Assembly: GCA_049305865.1 (NCBI GenBank) | Contig: JBAQPP010000026.1 | Span: forward strand, 1 to 64,000 | Length of the DNA stretch: 64,000 nucleotides | DNA from: UBA6263 sp049305865 | GTDB lineage: Bacteria > Patescibacteriota > Gracilibacteria > Absconditabacterales > Absconditicoccaceae | Reading direction: 5' to 3' | Shown: one piece after another, positions 34,758 to 45,577 of the stretch | Layout of the letters: each line of letters opens with the position of its first letter | Position numbering within the stretch: the stretch's first letter is position 1 | Program-made: the position numbers and the translations under genes | The notes under the pieces: model-generated | What the model saw: only the letters and a program-made list of their open reading frames with translations | Database searches by the model: none | Told to the model about the DNA's origin: nothing

Positions 34758-35049
34758 TAAAAATCTTAAAGAATAAATTATTGATACTATATATTAATTT
34801 ACTTCGTCGCCATTGTTTGTCCAATTTTTTATTAATTTTATTTTGTGTAATCAAAGTAGATTCTTCTATATTGGTCTTTTCTAGTTCATTGTTTATAAAC
34901 GATTCTGCTTCATTGTTTTGATTTTTATGATATAATTCAGACCTCTTTTGTATAATCGGAACTTTTTTCATATTTTTTTTCATTTTTTCTATTTCTCTTT
35001 TTGAGATATAATACGCTCATCATCACTTCAGTGTTTCTTGCATCAGCAT
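34747..35049 (-). CDS. small basic protein of unknown function, 100 aa
   Basis: Read with TGA as Gly the frame starts at 35049 or 35043 (MLMQETLKGGGAYYISKREIEKM). It is polar and helical up to KQWxxSKLIYSINNLFFKIFNGN, where both x codons are CGA. As Trp-Trp this C-terminus would be strongly amphipathic or membrane-associated. It lies 12 bases after pilT and overlaps the next gene, so the three are probably co-transcribed. Confidence 0.6.
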
Positions 35050-35061
35050 AAAATTTAATAT

Positions 35062-36147
35062 TTAAATTTTATTAGACTTATCTGTAAATAGTCGTTCTAC
35101 TTGAGATTTATCTATTATATTTTTTTCTATCAATCTTTCTGCGTATTGTTTCATTTTGATCATTCATTGATTGTAAGAGGTCTCTATTATAGCGTCTAGT
35201 TGGTCAATTCATTTCTTTTTAAGATTATTTTTTATAGCAAGATTATTTAACATTACTTCGTATATTGCAACTCTATTGTTTCAGTCTTTTGTCTTTACAA
35301 GTACTTGTGATTGTATTCACAATAAAGCATCTGAAAATCTTTCACGTATACTATCTTGTATTCCCGGATCAAAGAAAGAAATAAATCTATTTATCGTATG
35401 TGAGGCACTACTTGTATGTAATGTGCTAAATACAAGGTGACCAGTTTCTGCAAGACTCAAAACAGACTCAGCTGTCTCTATATCACGAATTTCTCAAACA
35501 AATATAATGTCGGGATCTTGACGCATAGATCATCTAAGTGCGTTTTTGAAAGACCAAGTATCGTGGCCTATTTCTCTTTGTGATATTAAACACTTTTTTG
35601 GTTGGAATATAAACTCTATGGGATCTTCAATAGTTACAATATTTTCACTTCTGATCTGATTTAAATATTCAAGTATAGCTACCATAGTTGTTGATTTACC
35701 AGTTCATGTTGGTCAAGTTATTAAATATAATCAATTTTTTGCTGTTGATATCTGTTTTTTTACATTATCTGCAAGATTTGAAAACATAAGATCTTCAAGC
35801 ACCCTAGCTTTATTATTTATTTTTCTCATAACTATTCATATTCTACCAGTTTTTAGATATGCATTTACCCTATAAGAGGTTCATTCTTTTGAAAGATATG
35901 CAAAATCTGCCTCTTTATCTGCTAGAAATTTATCAAATCTTTGAGGGTTTCATTGAAAAAGTTGTCTAAGCATAATTTCAATATTTTCGTTTGTAAGCTT
36001 ACCGGCTTGTTCTTGCCTAATAATTTCTCAGTTTAATCTATATGCAATAGATTCATCTCAAGATAAATGCAAATCAGATATGTTTGGATTTTTTTCTATT
36101 AAATTCATAATATCCTCTATATCTATCGACAACAAAATATTAGTCAT
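35062..36147 (-). CDS. pilT: type IV pilus retraction ATPase PilT
   Basis: 361 aa, usual length. Motifs: DLHLSGDESIAYRLNG, YRVNAYLKTGR, Walker A GPTGTGKSTT, the Asp box TIEDPIEF, LRGSMRQDPDIIFVGEIRD (Walker B with the conserved Glu), GHLVFSTLHTSSA and IQSQVLVKTKDGN. It powers pilus retraction from the cytoplasmic membrane. Conserved arginines here are CGT or AGA, never CGA. It heads a run with two small genes and two pilin-like membrane proteins. Confidence 0.93.
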
Positions 36148-36331
36148 TTTTGATATTTAAATATAAAACAAATTAATTCTAATCAAAAAATATTATTTGT
36201 CAAAAAAACAGGCCCTAATTTTGTCTAAAATCTTTATTGCTTGAAGTGTTTTTGTATCTTTATTTTATTTGTTGTCTTTGAGCTTGTTTTATATAATATC
36301 TGGACAATATTTTACCATCAACTGGGTCTTT

Positions 36332-37453
36332 ATGAAAAAAAGTATTATTATAGCTATGTTTATAGTTTTATTGACGGTTACTTGATGTTTTTCACAAAAA
36401 TCAAATATTTTAACTTTTGAACAATCACTAGATATATTAAATATACAAAGTAATAATTTATTGGATAAATATTCATATTTTTTTGATTATACTTGAACTA
36501 TAAAACAAGACATCAAAATAAATATTTCCTCTTTAGATAAGGAAGAACCAACTAATTTGTCTATAAATTCGATAATTTCAATTGATCCTTTGTTACAAAA
36601 TTACAATAGTTTAATAGATTACGACGTAAGTTTATTTGACAAAACCAAAAACCAAAAAATAATAAGCTCATGAGCTTTTTTTTATTCAAATATAGAATAT
36701 GTACCATATTTTAAGCTAAATAAAGTTAGTTTAGATATGTGAACATGAAATGTTGAATCATATTTTCTAAAAGCTCTATTGTGATGAATTATGGATAAGT
36801 GGATTATGGTGGATATCCAAGACAAAAAAAATCTAATCCAAAATTACGTAGATATTAATTATATTATTAAAGATTTGTCTTCTCTAAATAAATGTCAGAT
36901 TTTTTATAAGATCAGAAATACTATATACAAATCCAAACGTGCTTATAAAATTTGACTGAATCAGCAAAATATAGCAACTTGCATAAATAATCCAGATTAT
37001 ACATGAATAGTTTTTGAATGATTTTTGACTCCCACAAAAGATAATCAAGTTTTATTAGAAATAAAAAAATTACAACTACCAGATAATAAAAATTTATTTA
37101 TCAGTTGAGAGTTTACCTATAAAAACCTTAAAATTATTATATATAATGCGGTTACAAAGCAAACCAAATCTATTGTCGTGGAGTATGGTAAAAAAAATGA
37201 TAAAATTATATTTGAGTCTCCAAACTATAATCATAAAATAAATATAGATAAGATAAAAGACGTTTTAAATTTTAAATGAAATTTAAGTTTATCGACAAAC
37301 AATGTCAAGCAAACAAAATTAAATTTTGATATAAGGTGAAATTTAGTCTTGCAAAATACATGATATTTGGATATTAAATCTCCACAAAATTATCTAATAA
37401 TGAGTCAATTGTTGTGAGATAAATTTTCGTTAAAAAATATATTTTGACAATAA
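36332..37453 (+). CDS. lipoprotein of unknown function, 373 aa
   Basis: A signal sequence with lipobox VTGC (MKKSIIIAMFIVLLTVTGC) predicts lipid attachment at Cys19. The mature part is Asn/Lys/Ile-rich with mixed beta character and one cysteine pair (KCQIFY, TCINN). The open frame continues upstream to a TTG, but the lipobox supports this start. It is divergent from pilT. Confidence 0.65.
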
Positions 37454-37547
37454 CTCTTGGTTGTTATATTAGTTGTTGCTAATCTATATAAACAACGTAT
37501 TATAATATATCAAAAATCACAATGTTTTAGTGCTTTAATTATTTTAT

Positions 37548-39017
37548 ATGTTTTGAAAAAAATCAAGTTTTTCTACTAAAAGAATATGAGAAATAGAAAA
37601 TTATAGTTCAGAAAAATCAAATTCTTGATTTGGATTTTCTTGATTAATCAGATTTTTATTTATAATTATCTGTATTTTTGGAGTTTTCCGATTATGAAAA
37701 TATGTAATATGATGGACACAGGCTAGTTTATGAATCATATCAAAATGATCTATAAGCTTCATAAGCAGCAATATATGACAAGATATGAAAAAAGATGAAT
37801 TCTGAAATATCAATATACTTTTTATATGATATTGATGAAAAAGTCATGCTGGATGATATTTGGCAGATTCTATTATGGTGGCTTCTTGGAATCCTGTCTT
37901 ATGAGCGATCACTTTTACTTCTATACCTAGAGATTTATTAGTCGCTAATCCAGTTACAAAATGAGTTAGTAGGGTAAACGCATTGTTTACACAGATGTAT
38001 CATAAAAGGTGAGATTTGCTTTCTTGAGCTTCTTGGTTTGGAGAAAAAATATCAGAAATACTTTGATTACAGATAAATTACTATGCAACAATTGATTTTG
38101 ATTGATTTGAAAAAGTAATAAATACTCTAGGTTGAATAGATATACTTGTTAAAAACACAATACACGATACAACATATCCAAATTGAGAGTTGTGATATAT
38201 GACATTCCATTTGGATGCTGGGCAGCAGCATTTAGATTGAAAAACAGCTTTGATGTATGCTAGATCTAGGCATACTACATCAGATTTTGACAGGTCATTG
38301 AGACAACAGCAGATAATAGATGCCATCAAAGACAAGTTTCTTTCTTGATGATACGTCAAAAATGTTTCAAAAATAAAACAACTATATTCTGATTATACCA
38401 AAATGGTAACCACAAATATAAGTTTTAAAGAAATCATATGAACTGTAAAATATATAGATAGTCTAAATAATATATTCTCTTTTGGGTTAAATACAGAGTG
38501 TGTATATACCAACTTTGAGTATATGAAGCCATGATGTTTTCTATCTATTCCCAATAGAGATTTGTTTGATTGAGCATCTGTAATGCTCCCAGAATGAGCT
38601 GGTTCTTCCAACATATCTTTTTATGATAATATCCATAAATTTACTTTTTTGGTCTCCCACAACCAGGAATATCTACTCGAAAGAGCAAATATAATAATAC
38701 AAAATTGAATAGATAAAAACTTTGCAAAGAGTTTATGAAAAAGATTAGATTGACACTGAAATTTATTAGCAGCAAAACTAAAAAAATACTGATTAAAGGT
38801 TTCCGACACTCAGAACGCAACCTCTTCTCTGCAAAATACAACAATATTTGTTCCATCTACATGATCTTTTGCATGAACCACCAAAATACTGTCATTATTT
38901 TTTAACTCACAAATACAGGTAGATCCCATACTTACAACATGAAATAATGTTGTCATTATATTGTGAAATGACTATATTCAAAACATAAAGGACAACTGAT
39001 TTAGATATAATCTTTAG
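37548..39017 (+). CDS. LytR-CpsA-Psr family glycopolymer ligase
   Basis: 489 aa. A short head and a membrane helix (about 29-49) precede an LCP domain: NINILFIGYGG, DSIMVASWNP, TFTSIPRDLLV, VNALFTQMY, VINTLGGIDI, LDGKTALMYARSRHTTSDFDRSLRQQQII. A C-terminal LytR_C-like part has NHKFTFLV and a late Gly/Ala-rich region. LCP enzymes move glycopolymers from lipid carriers to peptidoglycan or protein. The catalytic arginines (IPRD, ARSRH, DFDR) are AGA or AGG. One base separates its stop from the next start. Confidence 0.9.
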
Positions 39018-39018
39018 A

Positions 39019-39276
39019 ATGAGCTTAGACACATATAGAAGACAAATAGACAAAATAGATCTTCAAATAATTTGACTTTTAAAAAAAAGATTCGATATAG
39101 TTAAAAACAAAATTTCACCATATAAACAAAATTTAGAAATACAGGCTATTCAACCTCAAAGATACTCTCAGATTGTAAAAAACCTTTCACAAAATTCAGA
39201 CAAATTAATATCTAAAAAATTCATCAAAAGCATGCGAGATCTTATACATCAATACTCACTCAAATTACAAAAATAA
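39019..39276 (+). CDS. chorismate mutase type II-like helical protein, 85 aa
   Basis: The pattern LDTYRRQIDKIDLQIIGLLKKRFDIV, ISPYKQNL, and FIKSMxDLIHQYSLKLQ follows the three-helix CM_2 fold (LRxxID.iD..ii.LL.xR, then a final helix ending S..LQ). The x in SMxDLIH is CGA; the final helix of relatives often has Trp there. Without other aromatic pathway genes nearby it may be a regulator or an orphan enzyme. It starts one base after the LCP gene. Confidence 0.7.
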
Positions 39277-39343
39277 TTTTCCCTTTGAAAAAATCCCCTA
39301 CTTCATTAACTATATTTTAGTTTTTAGTTGATAATTGATTTAA

Positions 39344-40093
39344 ATGATTCCATCTTTTGTGTATCAAAAAAAAGACGAGATAGTAAATTATATCAAATGA
39401 CTCTGATTGGCAACTGATAAAATAAAAGATTATGATATGCTTCTACAATCATTTATACACAAATCATTTGCTGCAGATTTCAAAAACATAGCTGATCATA
39501 ACGAAAGATTAGAATTTCTTTGAGATGGTATACTATGAGCTATCATCAATAAAATACTTTTCCTTAATCATCCGGAGATGGATGAATCCGACCTTACTCT
39601 TTACAAAATAGCACTAGTAAAAGAAGAAACTTTAGCAGAAGCAGCTAGAGATATATGATTGGATAAGCAAGTTTTTATAAGTAAATGAGAAGAAAAATCT
39701 CAAGGTAGATGAAAAGACGTTATCATTGCAGATTGTTTTGAGGCGTTGATATGATACATGTTTATAGATTTATGATTACATGAAACAGAAAAATTTATAA
39801 CCAAACATCTATATTATAAAATCGATGAAATTGCACTACAGCCCGTTAAATCATATAAAACCATGATACAAGAGATAGTTCAAAAAGATCATAAAATCAT
39901 ACCAGAGTATATAGATACCGAAAACGTAAAGGACGAAAAGGGCAATACATTGGAATATAAATCAGAGATACATGTTTTATGAAAAAAACAATCTCAATGA
40001 TTTGGACCAAATAAAAAGAAAGCACAAGAATCTGCAGCAAAACAATTCTATGAAAAGTATAATGATCCCCAAAATAAACATTGAAAAAAATAA
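39344..40093 (+). CDS. rnc: ribonuclease III
   Basis: 249 aa. The RNase III domain has FIHKSFAAD, the signature NERLEFLGDGILG, KEETLAEAARDIGL and the second acidic site GKDVIIADCFEALIGYMFIDLG. A dsRNA-binding domain follows from about residue 165 (YKTMIQEIVQK...KGNTLEYKSEIHVLGK...GPNKKKAQESAAKQFYEKY). It cuts double-stranded RNA, as in rRNA maturation. In the signature the first Gly of FLGDG is TGA, the second GGT. Confidence 0.95.
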
Positions 40094-40155
40094 GTAAATA
40101 TGTAAAAACAAACATTGAAATCCGTTTTTTTTGTTTTATCAAATTAGTAACATAA

Positions 40156-41112
40156 ATGAAGCATAGATTCCATATTATGAAAAGAGCTCACTACCGAGTA
40201 TTATGATGAATTATTTTGTTGTTAGCATCACGAATTTTATTTTATCAGAATGCCCAATTTAGTGAAGAATTTACATGATGAGTAAATATTTGAATATCTA
40301 CAAAAGTAGATACTATAGAGCTTAAAAACTCCATACAGGAATATCTTGTTTCTATAAATTATAAAAATGCAAAAGTATTTGTAGAGCTATGAGACTTAGA
40401 AACCAAGATAAAAATAAATGGTAGAGTAGAATCAGATGAAAAAGTCGCTGAACTTTCCAAGAATATCCAAAAATTATTGGTAGATAGACAATATATATCA
40501 GATAAATCTCAAATTACATCTCAATCATTGGTATGACCTAGTGTGGGTGATTATATGCAGACTGCAGCCAAAAATGCTGTTATAATATGACTTATCCTTA
40601 TGGCAATATATATGCTTATATCGTTTGCAGCAATTAGAAAATCTATATCTCCAGCTATATTGGCTACTATAACTATATTGACCATGATATTTGATGTTTC
40701 TATACCAGCTTGAGCGTATGGTATATGGATGATGATAGATCCGACTGTTCAGATCAATACGGTCTTCATAATAGCTATCCTTACAACAATGTGATATAGT
40801 ATAAATGATACCATAATAATATTTGATAGGATAAGAGAAAATATGCAAATCAAGTGATGAACAAAAGATATCGTATATGGTAAAATATTTGAAGACAGTC
40901 TACGACAGACTATGAGAAGATCTTTTTGAACTGTAATTTCTACCTTTCTAGTTATATTGGCTATGTATATATTGTGAACATGAGACATAAAATCATTTGC
41001 GTTTACAATCTGAATATGAGTCATAGCTGGTTCTTATTCATCTATATTTATATCTGCTCCATTGGCTTATTTGATGATGTGAAGATATAAAAAAGAAAAG
41101 TCAAAATTATAA
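40156..41112 (+). CDS. secF: protein translocase subunit SecF
   Basis: 318 aa with six membrane segments. Order: first helix, FTGGVNIGIST, an extracytoplasmic beta domain, LVGPSVGDYMQTAAKNAVIIGLILMAIYM, AILTTMGYSINDTIIIFDRIRENM, EDSLxQTMRRSFGTVIST and a last helix with LAYLMMGRYKKEK. With SecD it pulls exported proteins across using ion flow. secD is not adjacent. FDRIREN uses AGG and AGA; the x in SLxQT is CGA. Confidence 0.92.
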
Positions 41113-41125
41113 AATACCATCAAAT

Positions 41126-41872
41126 ATGTTAAATATTTTTCAGACACAAGACTTCTACTTCTTCCGAAAGCCACACTATGTTGCCTCTGCTTTCTGAAAG
41201 GAGAAGTCTTTTTTGGATTATGTTTTTATAGATAATATAGATCTACCAAACAAATCTCCTACTTATGATGATTTAGACGAAACATTGTTAAAATATATAA
41301 ATCAGCAGATAGTGGATCTACATATAGAATCTATACAAGACACACAACAGCAGCAAACAATTATTAATAATCTAAAAATAATATTTTGAGAGTCCCAAGA
41401 ATACTGACTTTTAAATAGATTGGATAATGACACTTGATGATTGCTATATTTCGCTAAAAGTATAGAAATTTATGATAATTATAAATATAAACAGACTCAG
41501 AATTTGCTTACAAAATTTTATATAGCTCAAGTAGGCGGCAATCCATTTTATAAAACAGATGACAAAGAAATAATTGTTGACTACCCTATCATGCATCATA
41601 AATTTTCTGAAGATAGGATGATTTACATCAAAGAACCCTGAGATATTGCCAAATGATCTTGAAAACAACATATTGTATCTACTAACATTTCTTTATTAAA
41701 CTTTGATAAAGATACCAATATATCAACATTGCTTGTATCTATATCTAAGTGAATCAGACATCAGATCAGAGTCCATTTGTCTAGTTTATGATGTCCAATA
41801 ATATGAGAAAATATATATTCTAACCATAAAACACAAGATTTTTTACATCTCTGGTCTATAGGATTTAAATAA
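41126..41872 (+). CDS. RluA-family pseudouridine synthase
   Basis: 248 aa. The catalytic motif is LLNRLDNDTGGLLYFAKS (Asp of RLDNDT), followed by TKFYIAQV and the late motif KGIRHQIRVHLSSLGCPIIGENIY. RluA-type enzymes convert uridines in rRNA or tRNA. There is no S4 domain. The start MLNIFQTQDFYFFxKPHY has CGA at x, where the family has an Asn or other residue before KP. It follows secF after 13 bases. Confidence 0.88.
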
Positions 41873-41947
41873 AAAAGCCCAAATATATTTGACATAAGTT
41901 ATAAAAAAATTATAATAATTTTGGCATTATTTTATATATTTCTTCAA

Positions 41948-42775
41948 ATGGTAGCGAAAGATTGGTTCTCTGAACGAGAAAAAGAAAAGGAAGATAGAGC
42001 AGATCTTGAGTTTGACAACAAACTAAGTATTTTGTTTGATAAATTAAAATCCAAATTAGTTCCGCAAGAAGATAAAATAATAGAATCTATAATTGTAAAT
42101 GCTCAAAAAGAAACATGAAAACTAAGTTACGACTGACGAACAAAAGCTATAAAGTCATTCGAAAATGATGAATTGATGAAATATGCACAAGAGCTTGATA
42201 TGGATTGAATTTATTTAAATAGAATCATATCTGAATACTCTTTTTATATTAAAAAAAAGATATTATGAGATTTCCCAGAATACGAAATGAGAAATATCAT
42301 TCCTCCGTATGATCAGTTTTTGTTACAAGAAGATGAAATAAGAGAAAAATTTAAAAAAGATTTAGAAAAACTACCATCTAATGTTTCAAGTATAGACCTA
42401 TTTGTTAATTTGATTAACTGTGATAAAAAACGAAAGAAGTGAATAAAAAATTTACTTTCCCTAGATTGTTGAGTAACTTTGAAACAAGAAAAAGAAATTT
42501 TAGAAGAGATAACTAGAGAAAGGTTAAAAGAATCATTAAGTGCGCCTAGTCCCAAAGAAAAATTAATAAAAAGTCTCTGAAAAGATATATTAAATGAGTT
42601 CAAAGACTCTCTCGAAAAAGAAAAAAAATTATGACAATTTATATCTCTATTTGATCTAATAGAGTATTGTACAAATAAGGTAAATAAAAAATATAACCTA
42701 AGATTTTCAGAAGAAGAAAAAGATATATTGATAGAAATTTGACAAAATCACCTTAAAAAGGTAAAATATAAATAG
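41948..42775 (+). CDS. charged helical protein of unknown function, 275 aa
   Basis: Start chosen at the first ATG (MVAKDWFSE). It is almost wholly Lys/Glu-rich helix with no membrane segment or signal. No family was recognised. It ends 250 bases before the HTH gene, with four operators between. Confidence 0.6.
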
Positions 42776-42830
42776 TTGAATATATTATTAATAAATAATA
42801 TTATTCTAACTTAATTTTTTTAGATAAAAG

Positions 42831-42999
42831 TTCACTATTTCATAGAACTAGTAAACTAAATATTAATAAGATTGAGGTGGTCTTGGGCTGAAAAAAATTC
42901 ACTGTTTCAGTGAAATAGTGAATTTTATGTCTATGTTTGTTTTGTCTCCACTTGATCAAAAAAATTCACTAATGTAGTGAAATTCACTATGTCTGTGAA
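42831..42999. promoter_or_regulatory. four 17-bp palindromic operators
   Basis: TTCACT-N5-AGTGAA-type palindromes occur at about 42831-42847 (imperfect), 42898-42914, 42965-42981 and 42983-42999, plus a half site AGTGAA at 42917-42922. A -10-like TATAAT follows at 43012-43017. The last two sites would overlap RNA polymerase, so repression of the gene at 43030, probably by its own product, is likely. Confidence 0.75.
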
Positions 43000-43029
43000 C
43001 TTAGTTTAGAATATAATTTATATCTCAAA

Positions 43030-43878
43030 ATGCAGTTACATCCAGGTAAAAAAATCCAAATAGAACTAAAAGACAGGGGTTGGACACAGAGACAATTTGC
43101 ATTTTTGCTATGAAAAAAAGTTTCAGAAGTAAATGAACTAATCAAATGAAAAAGGAATATCACTGTTCAATGGGATATTTTACTTTCACATGTTCTGTGA
43201 ACTTCTCGCAAATATCGGTTAGATCTACAGAATGAATACGAATATAGTCTAATCGAATCAGATTTTGATATTTCAAAGCTTCCAAATACAGATCAAAAAC
43301 CATCTTCCCCAAACAAAACAATTCATCAAATATCCGAACAAGAAAAAAAATCTGAAATTAGTTTAGAAAAAATAAAAGAGACACCACAAAATATTACATT
43401 ACAAGAAAAAAAAGAAGAAAAACAAGCTTCTCAATCTAACGAAGATTTAAATAAAGCACACAAAATAGATAAAGATGTAGATATATCAAAACAGCAAGAA
43501 AAACCTCAAAGTTTGGACGACAAAAAAGCACCAAATAATAACAAAAATTATGAAAAAAAACTTCCATCGAATCAAAATTCACCCACTTTGGATTCTGAAC
43601 ACAAAACAACATCACCAGAATGACACCCCAAATTAAATAGCAATAAAGATAAATATGACAGACAAAAAATTTACAATCAAAATGATAAATTTAATTCTTA
43701 TTTTCCAACCAAAGAAATAAATTTAGATACACCACACAAAAAAATTAAAAAAAATACTCCTGCACTTCCTAGCGCCACTCCTTTAAAAAAAGAGGAGAAA
43801 AATTTAGAATTACAAGAAAAAAAAGATGATCATAAAGATCATCACAAACATAAAGAACATATTTTCAGAAATTTCTAA
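43030..43878 (+). CDS. HigA-type HTH regulator with long charged tail, 282 aa
   Basis: Residues 1-80 follow HigA-type XRE antitoxins: LHPGKKIQIELKDRGWTQRQFAFLLGKKVSEVNELIKGKRNIT, then LGTSRKYxLDLQNEYEYSL. The x is CGG (43216-43218), and the family has Trp (xFWLNLQ), strong evidence for CGG=Trp; the Arg two codons earlier is CGC. After residue 90 a disordered Lys/Glu/Gln-rich tail follows and ends in a His-rich DDHKDHHKHKEH. No HigB-like toxin is adjacent. The operators upstream suggest autoregulation. Part of the tail is encoded by a dispersed repeat (43756-43797). Confidence 0.8.
43756..43797. repeat. dispersed CTCCT...AGGAG element inside the HTH gene
   Basis: ACTCCTGCACTTCCTAGCGCC followed by ACTCCTTTAAAAAAAGAGGAG matches the element at 51197-51239 in comEC (CTCCTGTGCTTCGCACCACC...CTCCTTTGGAAAAGGAGGA). 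Both are read in frame. Confidence 0.6.
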
Positions 43879-43905
43879 TTCATATACATACAGATAATTT
43901 TTTTC

Positions 43906-43957
43906 TTGACAGCAAGTAGACAATGTTTACTATGATGTCTAAGTGTTACATTGTAAC
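43906..43957 (+). promoter_or_regulatory. murG promoter with 13-bp operator-like palindrome
   Basis: TTGACA at 43906-43911 and TACTAT at 43928-43933 (16-base spacer) are followed at 43945-43957 by the perfect palindrome GTTACATTGTAAC. A set of ACATT repeats continues to the start codon. This suggests regulated transcription of murG. Confidence 0.5.
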
Positions 43958-43995
43958 ATTGTTTCATTGAGACATTTTAACATTGAAACTTTCTT

Positions 43996-45138
43996 ATGAA
44001 ATCAAAGTTAAATATAGTAATGGCATGATGATGAACAGGATGACATGTTTTTCCTATAAAAAGCTTGATTGAATATATTTCTTCCAAGTCACAATATTCC
44101 TGTAAAATAAAAAATCTATATTGGTTATGAGAAAGAAACTCTTTAGAACAAGATGTATTCAACAATATAAAACCCTCTACTTTCAAATCCAAATTTATTT
44201 CAATAGTTTCCTGAAAATTTCGTAGAGAAACGATCTGGAAATCTAGACTCAAAAACGTTCGTGATATTTTTATTTTTATTGCGGGTATATTTCAGTCTTT
44301 GTTCCGATTGATTTATCTACGCATAGATGTGATATTTTGTAAGTGATGATATGTCGCTTTACCTGTCGTACTAGCATGAGCAATACTACGTAAAAAGATA
44401 ATAGTACATGAATCTGATACTCACCCATGACTTGTAAATAGGATAGCATCCAAATTTGCATCCAAGACTTTCACAGGTTTTGATTGAGTCTTTAATAGTT
44501 GAGAAACAGTTTGACAGATATTGTCTGATGAAATAATAGTCTCAGAAAAAGATATAAAAAACTGATTACAGACTCTTGTTCAAGACCACTTCAAGAATAT
44601 AATTTCACATGTAGACAAATCTAAAACATTGATTTTAGTCGTTTGATGATCTCAGTGATCAAAAAGATTGTATCAAGCTCTCCATAAAACACTTACTGAA
44701 AGCCAAAGTCTCAAAACAGATTTTATATTTTTCTTGGTACTTTGAGTTTTAAATAAAGACATAAAAACTCTATTTAACAATCTAGATAATGTCCATACAT
44801 TTGATTTTGTCTCACAAAAAGAGATGTGAACTCTGTGCTATTTATCCGATATTGCAATCACTCGCGCTGGTACTACATCTCTTGCAGAGCAAAAATTGTA
44901 TGATATGAAATTGCTTATGATACCTATTCCATGGACTCATGACCAATATGATAATGCTGATTATTACGTGAAAAAATATTGAGATATTATGATAGATCAA
45001 AGAGATGAGCAATTTCTGACTAAACTATGAATGACGATCAGGAAGTTCAAAAGTTTCAAGAAAAAATATATAAGTAAAAACAAGCTAGAAGAAATTTCAA
45101 TCGCAAAAGAAAAAATAGCCCAAGCAATGTTCCATTAA
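43996..45138 (+). CDS. murG: MurG-like N-acetylglucosaminyltransferase
   Basis: 380 aa. GT28-type motifs: MAGGGTGGHVFPIKSLIEY at the start, CKGGYVALPVVLAGAI, VHESDTHPGLVNRIAS, LVVGGSQGSKRLYQAL, VSQKEMGTLCYLSDIAITRAGTTSLAEQ and IPWTHDQYDNADYY. It adds GlcNAc to lipid I to give lipid II on the inner membrane face. The key arginine in ITRAG is CGC. It is about 20 residues longer than usual, partly through a basic helical tail. Confidence 0.9.
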
Positions 45139-45160
45139 AAATTTATATTTTCACCAAAAC

Positions 45161-45424
45161 ATGTACCAAGAAATTTTATATGTCGTAGCTACTCTGATTG
45201 GAATACTTATGAGTATATCACATTTTTCACAAGCTTATAAAATATATAAAACCAAAAGCTCCAAAGATATTAGTCTGACTTTCTTTTCAACCTTTGCATT
45301 ATGAAACCTCATCTGGCTACTCTATGGTCTGAGTTTAAATCAATTTCCTATTATCATTAGTTTTGCTATAGGGCTCCTAGGTAGTTGCTGTGTTTTGTTA
45401 TTAAGTATAAAATATAGAAAGTAA
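45161..45424 (+). CDS. SemiSWEET-type (PQ-loop) transporter, 87 aa
   Basis: Three membrane helices in a half-SWEET arrangement: GILMSISHFSQAYKIYKTKSSKDISLTFF, then LGNLIWLLYGLSLNQFPIII and a third helix. The PQ-loop region (here SISHFSQAYKIYK) and GNxIWLLYG are typical. SemiSWEETs dimerise and let sugars cross the membrane passively, which suits a cell that draws on its host. Confidence 0.82.
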
Positions 45425-45577
45425 ATAAATCTTCAGGTTCTCCCCCCTTTTCCTTAATTTTTCAGGATAAGTCCTCATACTTTGCTAAGGACAAGATCAA
45501 AGGAGGTCCTAGTTATATTAGTATTAATGACTGGTTATATATCTCTAGAGGAAGGCTTTAGTTTTATCTATATTTAT
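45425..45577. repeat. intergenic stretch with dispersed-repeat remnants
   Basis: Contains TTCTCCCCCCTTTTCC, AGGATAAGTCCTCATACTTT and CTAAGGACAAGATCAAAGGAGGTCCT, whose arms (CTCC.../...GGAGG) resemble the CTCCT...AGGAG elements at 43756 and 51197. AAAGGAGG near 45496 is too far from the next start to be its ribosome binding site. No gene seen. Confidence 0.45.

Noticed and set aside
36228..36331. In-frame TTG extension upstream of the 36332 lipoprotein
   Set aside because: It would bury the lipobox signal sequence inside the protein; the ATG at 36332 gives a normal lipoprotein start.
41948..43878. Toxin-antitoxin pair formed by the 275-aa gene and the HigA-type gene
   Set aside because: The upstream protein is large, highly charged and unlike HigB, and 250 bases with operators separate the two.
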